Part shown: positions 1 through 6,655 of the stretch, piece after piece | Numbering within the stretch: the first letter of the stretch is position 1 | How the letters are laid out: each line of letters opens with the position of its first letter | NCBI GenBank assembly: GCA_017428585.1 | Contig: JAFRQN010000261.1 | Coordinates: 1-6,655 of the forward strand | Source: Bacteroidota bacterium | GTDB lineage: Bacteria; Bacteroidota; Ignavibacteria; Kapaibacteriales; UBA2268 | DNA: 6,655 bases | Reading direction: 5' to 3' | Notes under the pieces: model-generated | Seen by the model: the letters and a program-made list of their open reading frames with translations, nothing else | Told to the model about the DNA's origin: nothing | The model's database searches: none | Translations under genes and position numbers: made by a program

Positions 1-2
1 AA

Positions 3-1535
3 AGGAAAGATGTATTTTCAAAAGAAGATAATGATTGGTTTTCTGGAGCAGATTTATTTAATTCAATACACACATTAACAAAAGAGTATATAATCAGAAA
101 TGAATTACTTTTTAATATAAACGATACTCTATCTGAAGAACTATTCTTAGAATCAGAAAGAAATTTAAGAGCTACAGAATTATTTACTAATGTTAAAATA
201 GAATTAGAAGAGGTTTCAAACAATCTATTTGATGTTTATGTTGTAACTAAAGATAGATGGAGTTTATTCCCATCTATTCTTTTTGGAAGCTCAGGAAAAG
301 ATCTACAATATGGAGCAAAATTAGAAGAATTTAATTTATTAGGAACAGGTACATATTTAGTTTTCAGCGGATTATACAGAAATGAATATGATATTGGTTG
401 GGAAGGTGAATTTGGATTAAAAAATAAAAGAATTTTTGGAACAAACTTTAATGTTGAATTTGATCTTTTGAGCAATAGTTTTTTGACGAAACAAAATCTT
501 AAAATTGAAAAGCCGTATAGAACATTTCACTCAAAAAATGCTTATGGTGTATCTTTTCAAAAGAATTTTGGAAAAGAAATGTTCTTAAATAATCCTGAAA
601 AATTATTTCAGGAAATAGAGGCAATTCCTATAAGAGAACAGGTATATCAAGGCTGGTATTCTCAAGCATGGCTTGTTGATGAATCTCATGTTTATTTTAC
701 TGGATTGGTTGAGTATGACAAGGTAAACAGAGGTTATGAAATATTTCAGCGTGCTTATGATAATCAAGGAAAAATTTTAGCAGGTTTTTCTTCATCATTG
801 CAGAATTTCTATGCTGTTGAATGTATCAATTCATATAGTATAGAAGATATTGAAGATGGCGGCTGGGGTACTGTGATACTTGGAAAAACTTTTCCTATTG
901 CTCATTATGGCGGAGAACGTGGATTTTTCTATACTGCTGCACAGGGTGAACGGTCAATTTTTACCAAAAATTTATATTTATTTGGACAGGCATCTGGTGC
1001 AAGCTCATTCCGTGATGGTTATGCAAAATATACATTCCAATCTTTTGTTGGCAAAGGGTTCTATAGATTTAACAATAAATTATTGTTTGCAGCTCAAATT
1101 CAAGAACAAGCAGTGTGGAGCTGGCCTAAATACAGACAGTTGATTTTAGATGAAACACGTGGCCTGCGTGGTTATAATATAGGAGGTTTTGCGGGAGATA
1201 ATAGATTAATATCTAATTTTGAATTAAGATATTTTCCAGGCTGGCAGTTGTTTGTGTTCAAATTGTCAGGTGCTTTATTTTATGATATAGGCTCTGTATG
1301 GAACAGAACTGTAGAAATTTTTGAATCAAAATTCTATTCGTCGTTAGGAGCAGGAATTAGATTGCATTTTACTAAATCGAATAATCCGTTGCATACAATA
1401 CGAATTGATTTCCCTTATAATTTTCATACAAAAAGTTTTGCTGTTTCATTTGGTTCAAGTCAATACTTTGAAGCATTTAGCAAACATCAATTTAGACTTC
1501 CTGAAATGTTTGGAACAGAGTTCGATTACGAATAA
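3..1535 (+). CDS. Omp85/BamA-superfamily outer-membrane protein, 5' end missing (partial)
   Basis: The frame is open from the first bases of the window to TAA at 1533-1535. It gives 510 residues with no believable start, so the N-terminus (signal peptide and probably more) lies upstream. A TTG at 468 is internal and is not the start. Seen: residues about 26-82 read as a POTRA domain (RNELLFNINDTLSE, then an ERNLRATELFTNVKIE helix-strand pattern and a DVYVVTKDRWS strand). A beta-barrel follows from about residue 88, opening with the typical EEFNLLGTGTYL segment. LRGY at residues 388-391 (bases 1164-1175) matches the conserved VRGF/Y loop-6 motif of Omp85 proteins, and FYDIGSVW follows it. The last barrel strand seems to end at F489, leaving a 21-residue tail. 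Known of the family: such proteins sit in the outer membrane and insert or translocate other proteins. Whether this is the essential BamA or a paralogue (TamA-like or a single-POTRA type) cannot be told without the missing N-terminus, so no symbol is given. It converges on the kinase gene with a 27-base gap. Confidence 0.87.
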   Translation, partial: RKDVFSKEDNDWFSGADLFNSIHTLTKEYIIRNELLFNINDTLSEELFLESERNLRATELFTNVKIELEEVSNNLFDVYVVTKDRWSLFPSILFGSSGKDLQYGAKLEEFNLLGTGTYLVFSGLYRNEYDIGWEGEFGLKNKRIFGTNFNVEFDLLSNSFLTKQNLKIEKPYRTFHSKNAYGVSFQKNFGKEMFLNNPEKLFQEIEAIPIREQVYQGWYSQAWLVDESHVYFTGLVEYDKVNRGYEIFQRAYDNQGKILAGFSSSLQNFYAVECINSYSIEDIEDGGWGTVILGKTFPIAHYGGERGFFYTAAQGERSIFTKNLYLFGQASGASSFRDGYAKYTFQSFVGKGFYRFNNKLLFAAQIQEQAVWSWPKYRQLILDETRGLRGYNIGGFAGDNRLISNFELRYFPGWQLFVFKLSGALFYDIGSVWNRTVEIFESKFYSSLGAGIRLHFTKSNNPLHTIRIDFPYNFHTKSFAVSFGSSQYFEAFSKHQFRLPEMFGTEFDYE

Positions 1536-1562
1536 AATTATATATTTTTTAATATTTCTATA

Positions 1563-2822
1563 TTATTTATTATTTGTATTTGGTTGCTTCTTTGAATCGT
1601 ATGGCAGTTCAATAGCAAAGGTTGTTCCTTTTTTCAATGTAGATTCTTTAACGTATACTTTTCCATTGTGGTATTCTTCAATAATGCGTTTTACTAAATT
1701 TAATCCAATTCCCCAACCACGTTTTTTAGTAGTAAAACCAGGTTCAAATATTTGAAATCTCATCTTCTTTGTCATTCCTTTGCCTGTATCTTTTACAAGT
1801 ATTAGCAATTTTTTACTTGATAATTCATGTGTAGAAATATCTATTTGTCCATTTTGACCTTCCATAGCTTCTGCTGCGTTTTTGATTAAATTTTCAAATA
1901 CCCAGGTCATAAGCATATTGTTGGCGTATATTTGTGTTCGACCGCTAAATGATTTTGATATGGTAACTTTGTTTGATATATGAGGCAGTCTTTTTTCATA
2001 ATATGATGTAACTTCTTCTATTGTTTTATCTATATCTATCATTTTTTTGTCAGGCAGGGAGCCTATTTTGGAAAATCTAATAGCGATAGTATTCAATCTA
2101 TTTAAATCATTTTCTATTTCATTTGCTGCATAATCAATCATGGATGGATCATCTTTGTTGGTCTTTAGTATCTCAAGCCAAGCCAATAAACTTGATAATG
2201 GGGTTCCAAGTTGATGTGCTGTTTCTCGTGCCATTCCAATCCATATTTTTGATTGTTCGTTGTTTCTTTCTGCAGCAAGTGCAAAATATCCAATACCAAT
2301 AATAGCTGATATTAATATTAAAGATATAAATGGAAAATACTTTAGCATTTCAATTAGATTAGAGTGTGAATAATAGAATTTGCTGATTACATTTCCTTCA
2401 TGATCATAAACTAATATAGGCTTGTATGATTTTTCCATATCTTTTATAAGATTAAGCAGATATTCTCTTTGTTCTTCTTGAGTTTTGTATTTTTCAACAT
2501 CTGTATTTAATGTATATAAGGAATAATCCTGCAAAGGTTCTCCATTAATGTCTGTTGTAACGATAGGAAATGCTATTGACGGAGTTATACTTTCCAAAAA
2601 GAAAAACATTTCTTCATAATTATTTGCATCTGGCGATAAATAAAAATGATAGATCTGTACGTATGACTGCATGATAGTTTTTTCTCTGTCAATCAAATGT
2701 TTTATCAATATATTTGTATATAGAATCATTCCAATAAATACGCTTACTATTGATACGAATAAAATTATTTTTAATGTAAGTTTAAATATAGGTGATGATA
2801 ACTTGGGTGTTCTGAATATCAT
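1563..2822 (-). CDS. Two-TM sensor histidine kinase
   Basis: A complete 419-residue protein starting at ATG (complement of 2820-2822). There is no Shine-Dalgarno sequence; the leader is A/T only, as is common in Bacteroidota. Order seen: TM helix at about 15-40, an extracytoplasmic region at about 45-160, a second TM at about 163-184, then a dimerisation/phosphoacceptor helix with H203 in AHQLGTPLSS. An HATPase_c domain follows with N-box ENLIKNAAEAM (N311, N315), G1 box DTGKGM (D345), F-box FEPGF (F359, F363) and G2 box GWGIGL (G369-L374). All catalytic motifs are intact, so it should autophosphorylate H203 using ATP and pass the phosphate to a response regulator. The outer region, with strands such as PIVTTDINGEPL and KPILVYDHEGNVISKFYY, looks like an extracytoplasmic PAS/Cache-type sensor fold. 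That is inference, and the ligand is unknown. There is no HAMP and no receiver domain, and no response-regulator gene is in the window, so it appears to be an orphan kinase. It is transcribed divergently from the secreted-protein gene at 2950. Confidence 0.95.
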   Translation of the reverse strand: MIFRTPKLSSPIFKLTLKIILFVSIVSVFIGMILYTNILIKHLIDREKTIMQSYVQIYHFYLSPDANNYEEMFFFLESITPSIAFPIVTTDINGEPLQDYSLYTLNTDVEKYKTQEEQREYLLNLIKDMEKSYKPILVYDHEGNVISKFYYSHSNLIEMLKYFPFISLILISAIIGIGYFALAAERNNEQSKIWIGMARETAHQLGTPLSSLLAWLEILKTNKDDPSMIDYAANEIENDLNRLNTIAIRFSKIGSLPDKKMIDIDKTIEEVTSYYEKRLPHISNKVTISKSFSGRTQIYANNMLMTWVFENLIKNAAEAMEGQNGQIDISTHELSSKKLLILVKDTGKGMTKKMRFQIFEPGFTTKKRGWGIGLNLVKRIIEEYHNGKVYVKESTLKKGTTFAIELPYDSKKQPNTNNK

Positions 2823-2864
2823 AAAATAAATGTTAATTATTTCAAAAAAAATAACTATATTTAA

Positions 2865-2872
2865 AATCTTTG
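2865..2872 (+). promoter_or_regulatory. Weak candidate -7 box for the secreted-protein gene
   Basis: AATCTTTG matches TAnnTTTG with one mismatch and is the best plus-strand fit in the intergenic region. A TTTC at 2840-2843 is at about the right distance for a poor -33 element (consensus TTTG). A transcript starting about 7 bases downstream would begin inside the inverted repeat at 2875-2910 and so carry most of that hairpin at its 5' end. Suggestive only. Confidence 0.18.
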
Positions 2873-2874
2873 TG

Positions 2875-2910
2875 ATTTAATTTTATTATTCAAAAATAAT
2901 AAAATTAAAT
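2875..2910. repeat. Perfect 16-base inverted repeat, 4-base loop
   Basis: The arm ATTTAATTTTATTATT at 2875-2890 is the exact reverse complement of AATAATAAAATTAAAT at 2895-2910, with CAAA between them. Pairing stops at the next outer pair (G2874/G2911). The stem is entirely A/T. It lies between the divergent kinase and secreted-protein genes, 52 bases from the kinase start and 39 bases from the GTG start. It could be an operator for a dimeric regulator, a 5' leader hairpin or a cruciform-prone site. It has no GC stem followed by a U-tract, so it is not a standard intrinsic terminator. Confidence 0.95.
2891..2898 (-). promoter_or_regulatory. Candidate Bacteroidota -7 box for the kinase gene
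   Basis: On the minus strand the bases read TATTTTTG, an exact fit to the Bacteroidota sigma-ABfr -7 consensus TAnnTTTG. Transcription would begin near 2884 and give a leader of about 60 bases before the kinase ATG. No clear TTTG -33 element lies at the expected distance, and the region is so AT-rich that chance matches are common. The box overlaps the loop and one arm of the inverted repeat. Confidence 0.25.
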
Positions 2911-2922
2911 GTATTTTAATAA

Positions 2923-2936
2923 ATTTATTAATAAAT
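2923..2936. repeat. 14-base perfect palindrome
   Basis: ATTTATTAATAAAT reads the same on both strands and lies 13 bases before the GTG start of the secreted-protein gene. In a region this AT-rich a palindrome of this size could easily arise by chance. It is noted because it sits beside the larger inverted repeat and would cover the ribosome-loading region. Confidence 0.45.
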
Positions 2937-2949
2937 AATTTTAGTAAAG

Positions 2950-5811
2950 GTGCTTCGTCATAGATTATATATTTTTTTATTGCTGATTATCTGTATAATA
3001 TGCATGCCGTTTCGTTCTATAGCAAATAATACGGAAGGTTGTGAATTTATTTTTTCTATACCTCCTGCTTATGAGGAACAGCAGCACGGCAATTTTATTA
3101 CAATTTATACTATAGCATTGGAAGACTGCGAAATATCCGTTGAAGTACCTTCTTTGTATCTAAACAAAAAAAAAGCAAAAAAATATGAAAATTTAGTTTT
3201 TCAGATTGATGCTTCTTTTGGTCAGGCGGCAGAATGGAATTCTGAACTTAAATATACAGCTCCAACATTATCCAATATATATAAAAATAGTGCAATAACA
3301 GTTTCTTCTGATAAGCCGATTTTATGCTATGTATTATGTCAATACTATTGGACAAGCGATGGTTTTACTGCATTTCCAACTTCGGCTTTAAGCAATGATT
3401 ATGTTGTATCGTCTTATTCAGATATGGGTGGTCTTTATGGTCATTATTATCCTTCAGAAGTTACGATTAGTGGTGTAATGGATAATACAAAAATTGATTT
3501 TATTATTGGAGGAAATCCAGCTACGCAGATAAATTATAGAGATTCGCTTTATTTTTCTGGGGATACAATCGAGATAGAATTGGATAAAAATGATGTTTGT
3601 TTATTAATGTCGAGTGGTATATTAAGAGATCATCCTGACTTATCTGGAAGTAGAATTAAATCCAATAATCCTGTTTCTGTAACTTCTGGAAATGTATGTG
3701 CTAATATTCCTGTAAAAAATCCTACTTGTGATTATATAGTAACAATGGACTATCCTGTAAAAATATGGGGTAAAGAATACTATATACCTCCTATTACAAA
3801 ACGCAAGAATAGTCAAATTGTTAGAATATATGCTTGTCAAGATTCAACCATTATTTATCATAATTTTAAACCTATTGATACTTTGTTTAACACTGGAATA
3901 CAGGATCAAGGTTGGTGTGAAATAAGATTAAATGGAATGAATGAACCAGTTCCTGCTGTAATATCCAGCAATAATCCTATTTATGTAAATTTCTTCTATC
4001 CTTCTTGGACAGAGGATTCTACAACATTTAGTGATCCTTTTACGTTATCTATAGTACCGCAGTCTTTTTTTAGCAAGGATGTTATGTTTACAACTCCTCA
4101 TCAGACAACGTCCAATACTTTTGACAGCAACTATATTAATATAGTTTATAAATCCAGTACAAATGATTCTATACTTCTATCTTATTTTACATTCCAGTTT
4201 ATAGACGAAGAACAGCAGTTAGAAACTATTAATTTAGATGATATTGAGATAATTTCAAAAGGTATGTTTCCTGAACAAGATGGACATTTTGAAAGATATT
4301 TTTATATTACTCTTAAGCTGCCTAAGCTTGGACAATATTACATTACTGGACAAAAACTATTTTCATGTTATCTATTTGGCTGTTCTGATTTTGCTGCCTA
4401 TGGAGTACAGACATTTCCTATAGATATTTTCTTGAAACGAGATGATATTGAAGCACCAGGTATGTTTGCTGAATTTAGCTGCGAGGGTACAGTTGTGAAT
4501 GGATATATTAAAGATTTGCCTGAAGATGAAAATATACGATCAAATCTGAATAATATAGTTTTTATGGAAAATGAAAGCAAAAATGTAGACTTTTCATATT
4601 TTCCTTTTACATCAGGTATTTCTTCTGAAACACTTTGGAATTTAAACGTAATTGATATAAAAAACGATGCCAACGCTGTGATAAAGCTTTCTGATATGGC
4701 AGGCAACGAAGAAACCTATAATTTTAAGTATTATGGATTAAATGGATTGCAGCTGCAGCCTGTAAGAAATTCTATATGCTTAGATTATTATGGTACAGAT
4801 TCTCTTATTTATAATTTATATAATCCAAAGGATACTATTTTTAGAATAAAATTGAATGTTAATTCTAATAATTTAAAAATAAAATCCTCAACTAATATAG
4901 AATTAAAGCCTAAATCATTTGAACAAATAGTTTTGGAAGTAAAGTATAATTCTGATGAAACTGATGCTTTTCTTGTTGTTGAAAAATGCAGCGGGCAGGA
5001 TACTATTTGGCTTCATATTGATTATCATTTAATTCATTATCCTGTAAATGTTGTTATTTTACCGACTAAAGATATATACAGCGTTGGTGATACTGTTTAT
5101 TGTGATGTAGTTCTAAATACTGATGCTGATATAGAAGAATTGGATAAAATAAAAAGTATTGATATAGAATTTGAATTATGTAATGTTTTTGCTCATATAA
5201 ATAAGTCTGATTTTATAAATATAAGCGATAAAAATTTGGTTATAGAAAATATAGATTTCTATAACGATATGGAAAAACTTTCAACAAAATGTTTTGTAAC
5301 TCTGACTTCTAATAATGGTATTTTTACCAAGGTAAAGGATAATAAATTGAGTTTGTGTTATTTAAAATTTTTATTGGCGCTGCCTAATATGACATATAAT
5401 AGTTATGGTGATAACTTCTCAATTAAAGATGAATACTATATGTTAAAAATAAATTCTTCTATTATGTCTGATTTCGTTCCATGTATAAGTTTTTATAATA
5501 TAGACAATGAAATAAAAATAGAGCAGATTTGTGCAGATAATTTAATGAATATAAATATATTAGATAATCCTTTAGAACTAAATATAATCAGTAATAAAAC
5601 GATATCTTACTCAATATCTTCTGAATCATATATAGAGGTTAAAATATATGATTCTATGGGCAGTCTGATCGCTATTCCTTTAACAGAAACACAAAAAACT
5701 GGTCAATATAATATTGATATATCATCTTTTAATTTGTCGTCAGGCGTATATTTTTGTGAAGTTATACTAAACAATAGTTTGAGAAAATTTAAAAGTTTTA
5801 TAAAATTATAA
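2950..5811 (+). CDS. T9SS-exported multidomain surface protein with IgGFc-binding-like N-terminal domain
   Basis: A complete 953-residue protein. The GTG start at 2950 is chosen because it alone gives a full signal peptide (basic LRHR, hydrophobic YIFLLLIICIIC, likely cleavage near SIA-NN at 25-26). The next ATG, at 3004 (residue 19), would cut off most of the hydrophobic core. An in-frame stop lies just upstream at 2932. Seen in order: residues about 45-375 resemble the IgGFc-binding-protein N-terminal domain, with ITVSSDKPILCY, then DLSGSRIKSNNPVSVTSGN with C250 and a CD pair at 260-261, then a WGKEYYIPP strand. About 500-595 is an Ig-like segment with DMAGN (582-586). About 600-695 is another beta-sandwich, perhaps ASH-like. 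About 697-865 is possibly cohesin-like (SVGDTVYCDVVLN). About 872-953 is a type A T9SS sorting domain (VKIYDSMGSLI, GQYNIDIS, LSSGVYFCEV, closing KSFIKL). The protein should cross the inner membrane by Sec and the outer membrane by T9SS, to be released or anchored at the surface. Its ligand is unknown: the IgGFc name does not prove antibody binding. There are 21 cysteines after the signal peptide. The middle-domain assignments are tentative. Confidence 0.87.
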   Translation: MLRHRLYIFLLLIICIICMPFRSIANNTEGCEFIFSIPPAYEEQQHGNFITIYTIALEDCEISVEVPSLYLNKKKAKKYENLVFQIDASFGQAAEWNSELKYTAPTLSNIYKNSAITVSSDKPILCYVLCQYYWTSDGFTAFPTSALSNDYVVSSYSDMGGLYGHYYPSEVTISGVMDNTKIDFIIGGNPATQINYRDSLYFSGDTIEIELDKNDVCLLMSSGILRDHPDLSGSRIKSNNPVSVTSGNVCANIPVKNPTCDYIVTMDYPVKIWGKEYYIPPITKRKNSQIVRIYACQDSTIIYHNFKPIDTLFNTGIQDQGWCEIRLNGMNEPVPAVISSNNPIYVNFFYPSWTEDSTTFSDPFTLSIVPQSFFSKDVMFTTPHQTTSNTFDSNYINIVYKSSTNDSILLSYFTFQFIDEEQQLETINLDDIEIISKGMFPEQDGHFERYFYITLKLPKLGQYYITGQKLFSCYLFGCSDFAAYGVQTFPIDIFLKRDDIEAPGMFAEFSCEGTVVNGYIKDLPEDENIRSNLNNIVFMENESKNVDFSYFPFTSGISSETLWNLNVIDIKNDANAVIKLSDMAGNEETYNFKYYGLNGLQLQPVRNSICLDYYGTDSLIYNLYNPKDTIFRIKLNVNSNNLKIKSSTNIELKPKSFEQIVLEVKYNSDETDAFLVVEKCSGQDTIWLHIDYHLIHYPVNVVILPTKDIYSVGDTVYCDVVLNTDADIEELDKIKSIDIEFELCNVFAHINKSDFINISDKNLVIENIDFYNDMEKLSTKCFVTLTSNNGIFTKVKDNKLSLCYLKFLLALPNMTYNSYGDNFSIKDEYYMLKINSSIMSDFVPCISFYNIDNEIKIEQICADNLMNINILDNPLELNIISNKTISYSISSESYIEVKIYDSMGSLIAIPLTETQKTGQYNIDISSFNLSSGVYFCEVILNNSLRKFKSFIKL

Positions 5812-5899
5812 AAAAATAATTCTTTTTATTTACTAAGAAAATGTTTATTTTTAAATTTATTTAATTTGCGGATTTTGATATTTTTTTCAATAAAATAAT

Positions 5900-6655
5900 A
5901 TGAAATACATATACTTAATACAACGATTATTTATTATTCTGTTTTTTTTAATTTTTGTATTTAGTAATAGAGGGTATTGTCAGAATGGGGTTGTTCCTCC
6001 AGGATTAACTTTAGAATTAAAAAATGTTAGTAGTCAAATAAAAGCAAATGTTGAATTTATAACTTTTGATCCTGTTGTTAAGTCTATATTTTTTGAGAAA
6101 AATAGCAGTGAACTGCCTAATTATTTATTGAAGAAAAAAATAACTGCTAAGGATTTTATAAATAAAAGTATTGTTGATAAATCAAAATATATATTGTCTT
6201 ATATTGTAAATACTTTATTAGATAATAAAAATGCTGTCGTTGTTTTGGAGGGTTTGACTGTATCTGATGAGACGGCGAATGGCAATGCTAATAAATTAGC
6301 TAATGAAAGAGTTGATGCAGTAAAAAAAGCCATTATAAATTTAGGAATAGATGAAAAAAGAATTGTAGCTGCAAAATCGAAACAGCCAATAAAATTAATT
6401 AACAACTGTAAGGAAAGGCAGGAAGATAATCAAAGGGTTGATTTTTATTTTAAGGGAATTAATGATAATAAATCGTATTATCAGAAAATAAACAAGGCAA
6501 GATTATTCAGTAAAAGACAATATGCAGCGAGGATAATGAATACAAGATTTGAGGGTGATTTGTATTCAACATTAGCAGATAGTGCTATACTAATTTCTCC
6601 TGGTTTAGAAAAAAAACTATATTCATTTTATATAGATAAAGATATAAAAAATCTA
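5900..6655 (+). CDS. Exported protein with divergent OmpA-like domain, 3' end missing (partial)
   Basis: An open frame of 252 codons from ATG at 5900 to the window edge, without a stop. The N-terminus is a signal peptide (MKYIYLIQRL, then hydrophobic FIILFFLIFVF, likely cleavage near GYCQ-NG at 25-30). The cysteine at 27 lacks a proper lipobox, so a lipoprotein is unlikely. Residues about 57-184 resemble the OmpA C-terminal (peptidoglycan-binding) domain: SIFFEKNSSELP, then VVVLEGLT, LANERVDAVKKAI, LGIDEKRI and DNQRVDFYF. R137 matches the arginine that contacts diaminopimelate in OmpA. The position of the partner aspartate (the D of GHTD) appears to be V121, with D123 close by. At least 68 residues continue beyond the domain, so it is not simply a C-terminal OmpA tail. 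No Shine-Dalgarno sequence precedes the ATG. The gene lies 88 bases after the T9SS cargo gene on the same strand with no convincing terminator between, so co-transcription is plausible. It probably acts in the periplasm or at the outer membrane; its exact role is unknown. Confidence 0.78.
   Translation, partial: MKYIYLIQRLFIILFFLIFVFSNRGYCQNGVVPPGLTLELKNVSSQIKANVEFITFDPVVKSIFFEKNSSELPNYLLKKKITAKDFINKSIVDKSKYILSYIVNTLLDNKNAVVVLEGLTVSDETANGNANKLANERVDAVKKAIINLGIDEKRIVAAKSKQPIKLINNCKERQEDNQRVDFYFKGINDNKSYYQKINKARLFSKRQYAARIMNTRFEGDLYSTLADSAILISPGLEKKLYSFYIDKDIKNL

Noticed and set aside
236..475. Minus-strand open frame inside the Omp85 gene
   Set aside because: It lies antisense to a clear POTRA-barrel coding frame and has no recognisable domain. 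It is a shadow of an AT-rich gene.
1536..1562. Shared bidirectional terminator between the convergent genes
   Set aside because: The 27 bases are nearly pure A/T and form only a 5-base chance hairpin. No GC-containing stem was seen.
1405..1755. Plus-strand open frame spanning the convergent gene ends
   Set aside because: It overlaps the end of the Omp85 gene out of frame and runs antisense to the kinase C-terminus. No domain or leader supports it.
4398..4706. Minus-strand open frame of 102 codons inside the secreted-protein gene
   Set aside because: Antisense to the Ig-like region of a convincing gene. Its sequence is serine/phenylalanine-rich, as expected from a complemented coding strand, with no motif.
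5808..5829. Possible terminator after the secreted-protein gene
   Set aside because: A 7-base stem (ATAAAAA/TTTTTAT) with an 8-base loop and no G or C in the stem. It is too weak and too likely by chance to call.
5861..5868. TTAATTTG as a -7 box for the OmpA-like gene
   Set aside because: One mismatch to TAnnTTTG and no -33 partner in a region of almost pure A/T. Not distinguishable from chance.
5975..5985. Lipobox at the cysteine of GYCQ in the OmpA-like protein
   Set aside because: The residues before the cysteine (R-G-Y) do not fit the lipobox pattern L-[AS]-[GA]-C, so ordinary signal-peptidase cleavage is more likely.
6199..6405. Minus-strand open frame under the OmpA-like gene
   Set aside because: The plus-strand frame carries a signal peptide and an OmpA-like domain across the same bases, so the minus frame is a shadow.

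Overview
The window is a strongly AT-rich piece of bacterial chromosome. It most likely comes from a member of the Bacteroidota in the broad sense (FCB group, including the Kapabacteria/Ignavibacteria-like lineages). The evidence is a protein ending in a type IX secretion (T9SS) C-terminal sorting domain, a Bacteroidota-style sensor kinase with the motifs AHQLGTPLSS and KKRGWGIGL, very low GC (about 30% by eye), and start codons without Shine-Dalgarno sequences. The species cannot be fixed from this sequence alone.

Layout: (1) positions 3-1535, plus strand, the 3' part of an Omp85/BamA-superfamily outer-membrane gene: a last POTRA domain followed by a complete beta-barrel, with the start lying upstream of the window. 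(2) 1563-2822, minus strand, a complete two-TM sensor histidine kinase, convergent with gene 1 and only 27 bases from it. (3) 2823-2949, a 127-base, about 92% AT divergent intergenic region. It holds a perfect inverted repeat with 16-base arms (2875-2910), a smaller palindrome, and weak candidate promoter boxes for both divergent genes. (4) 2950-5811, plus strand, a 953-residue secreted protein with an IgGFc-binding-protein-like N-terminal region, several beta-sandwich segments and a T9SS sorting domain. (5) 5900-6655, plus strand, the 5' part of a gene for an exported protein with a divergent OmpA-like domain. It follows gene 4 after 88 bases and runs off the window. No gap exceeds 300 bases. 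No tRNA, rRNA, CRISPR array or insertion sequence was seen.

All four genes concern the cell envelope: an outer-membrane barrel, an envelope sensor, a surface or secreted T9SS cargo, and a possible periplasmic OmpA-like protein. The last two may form a transcription unit. The kinase is divergent from them across the inverted repeat, so shared regulation is possible but is inference only. No response regulator lies in the window.
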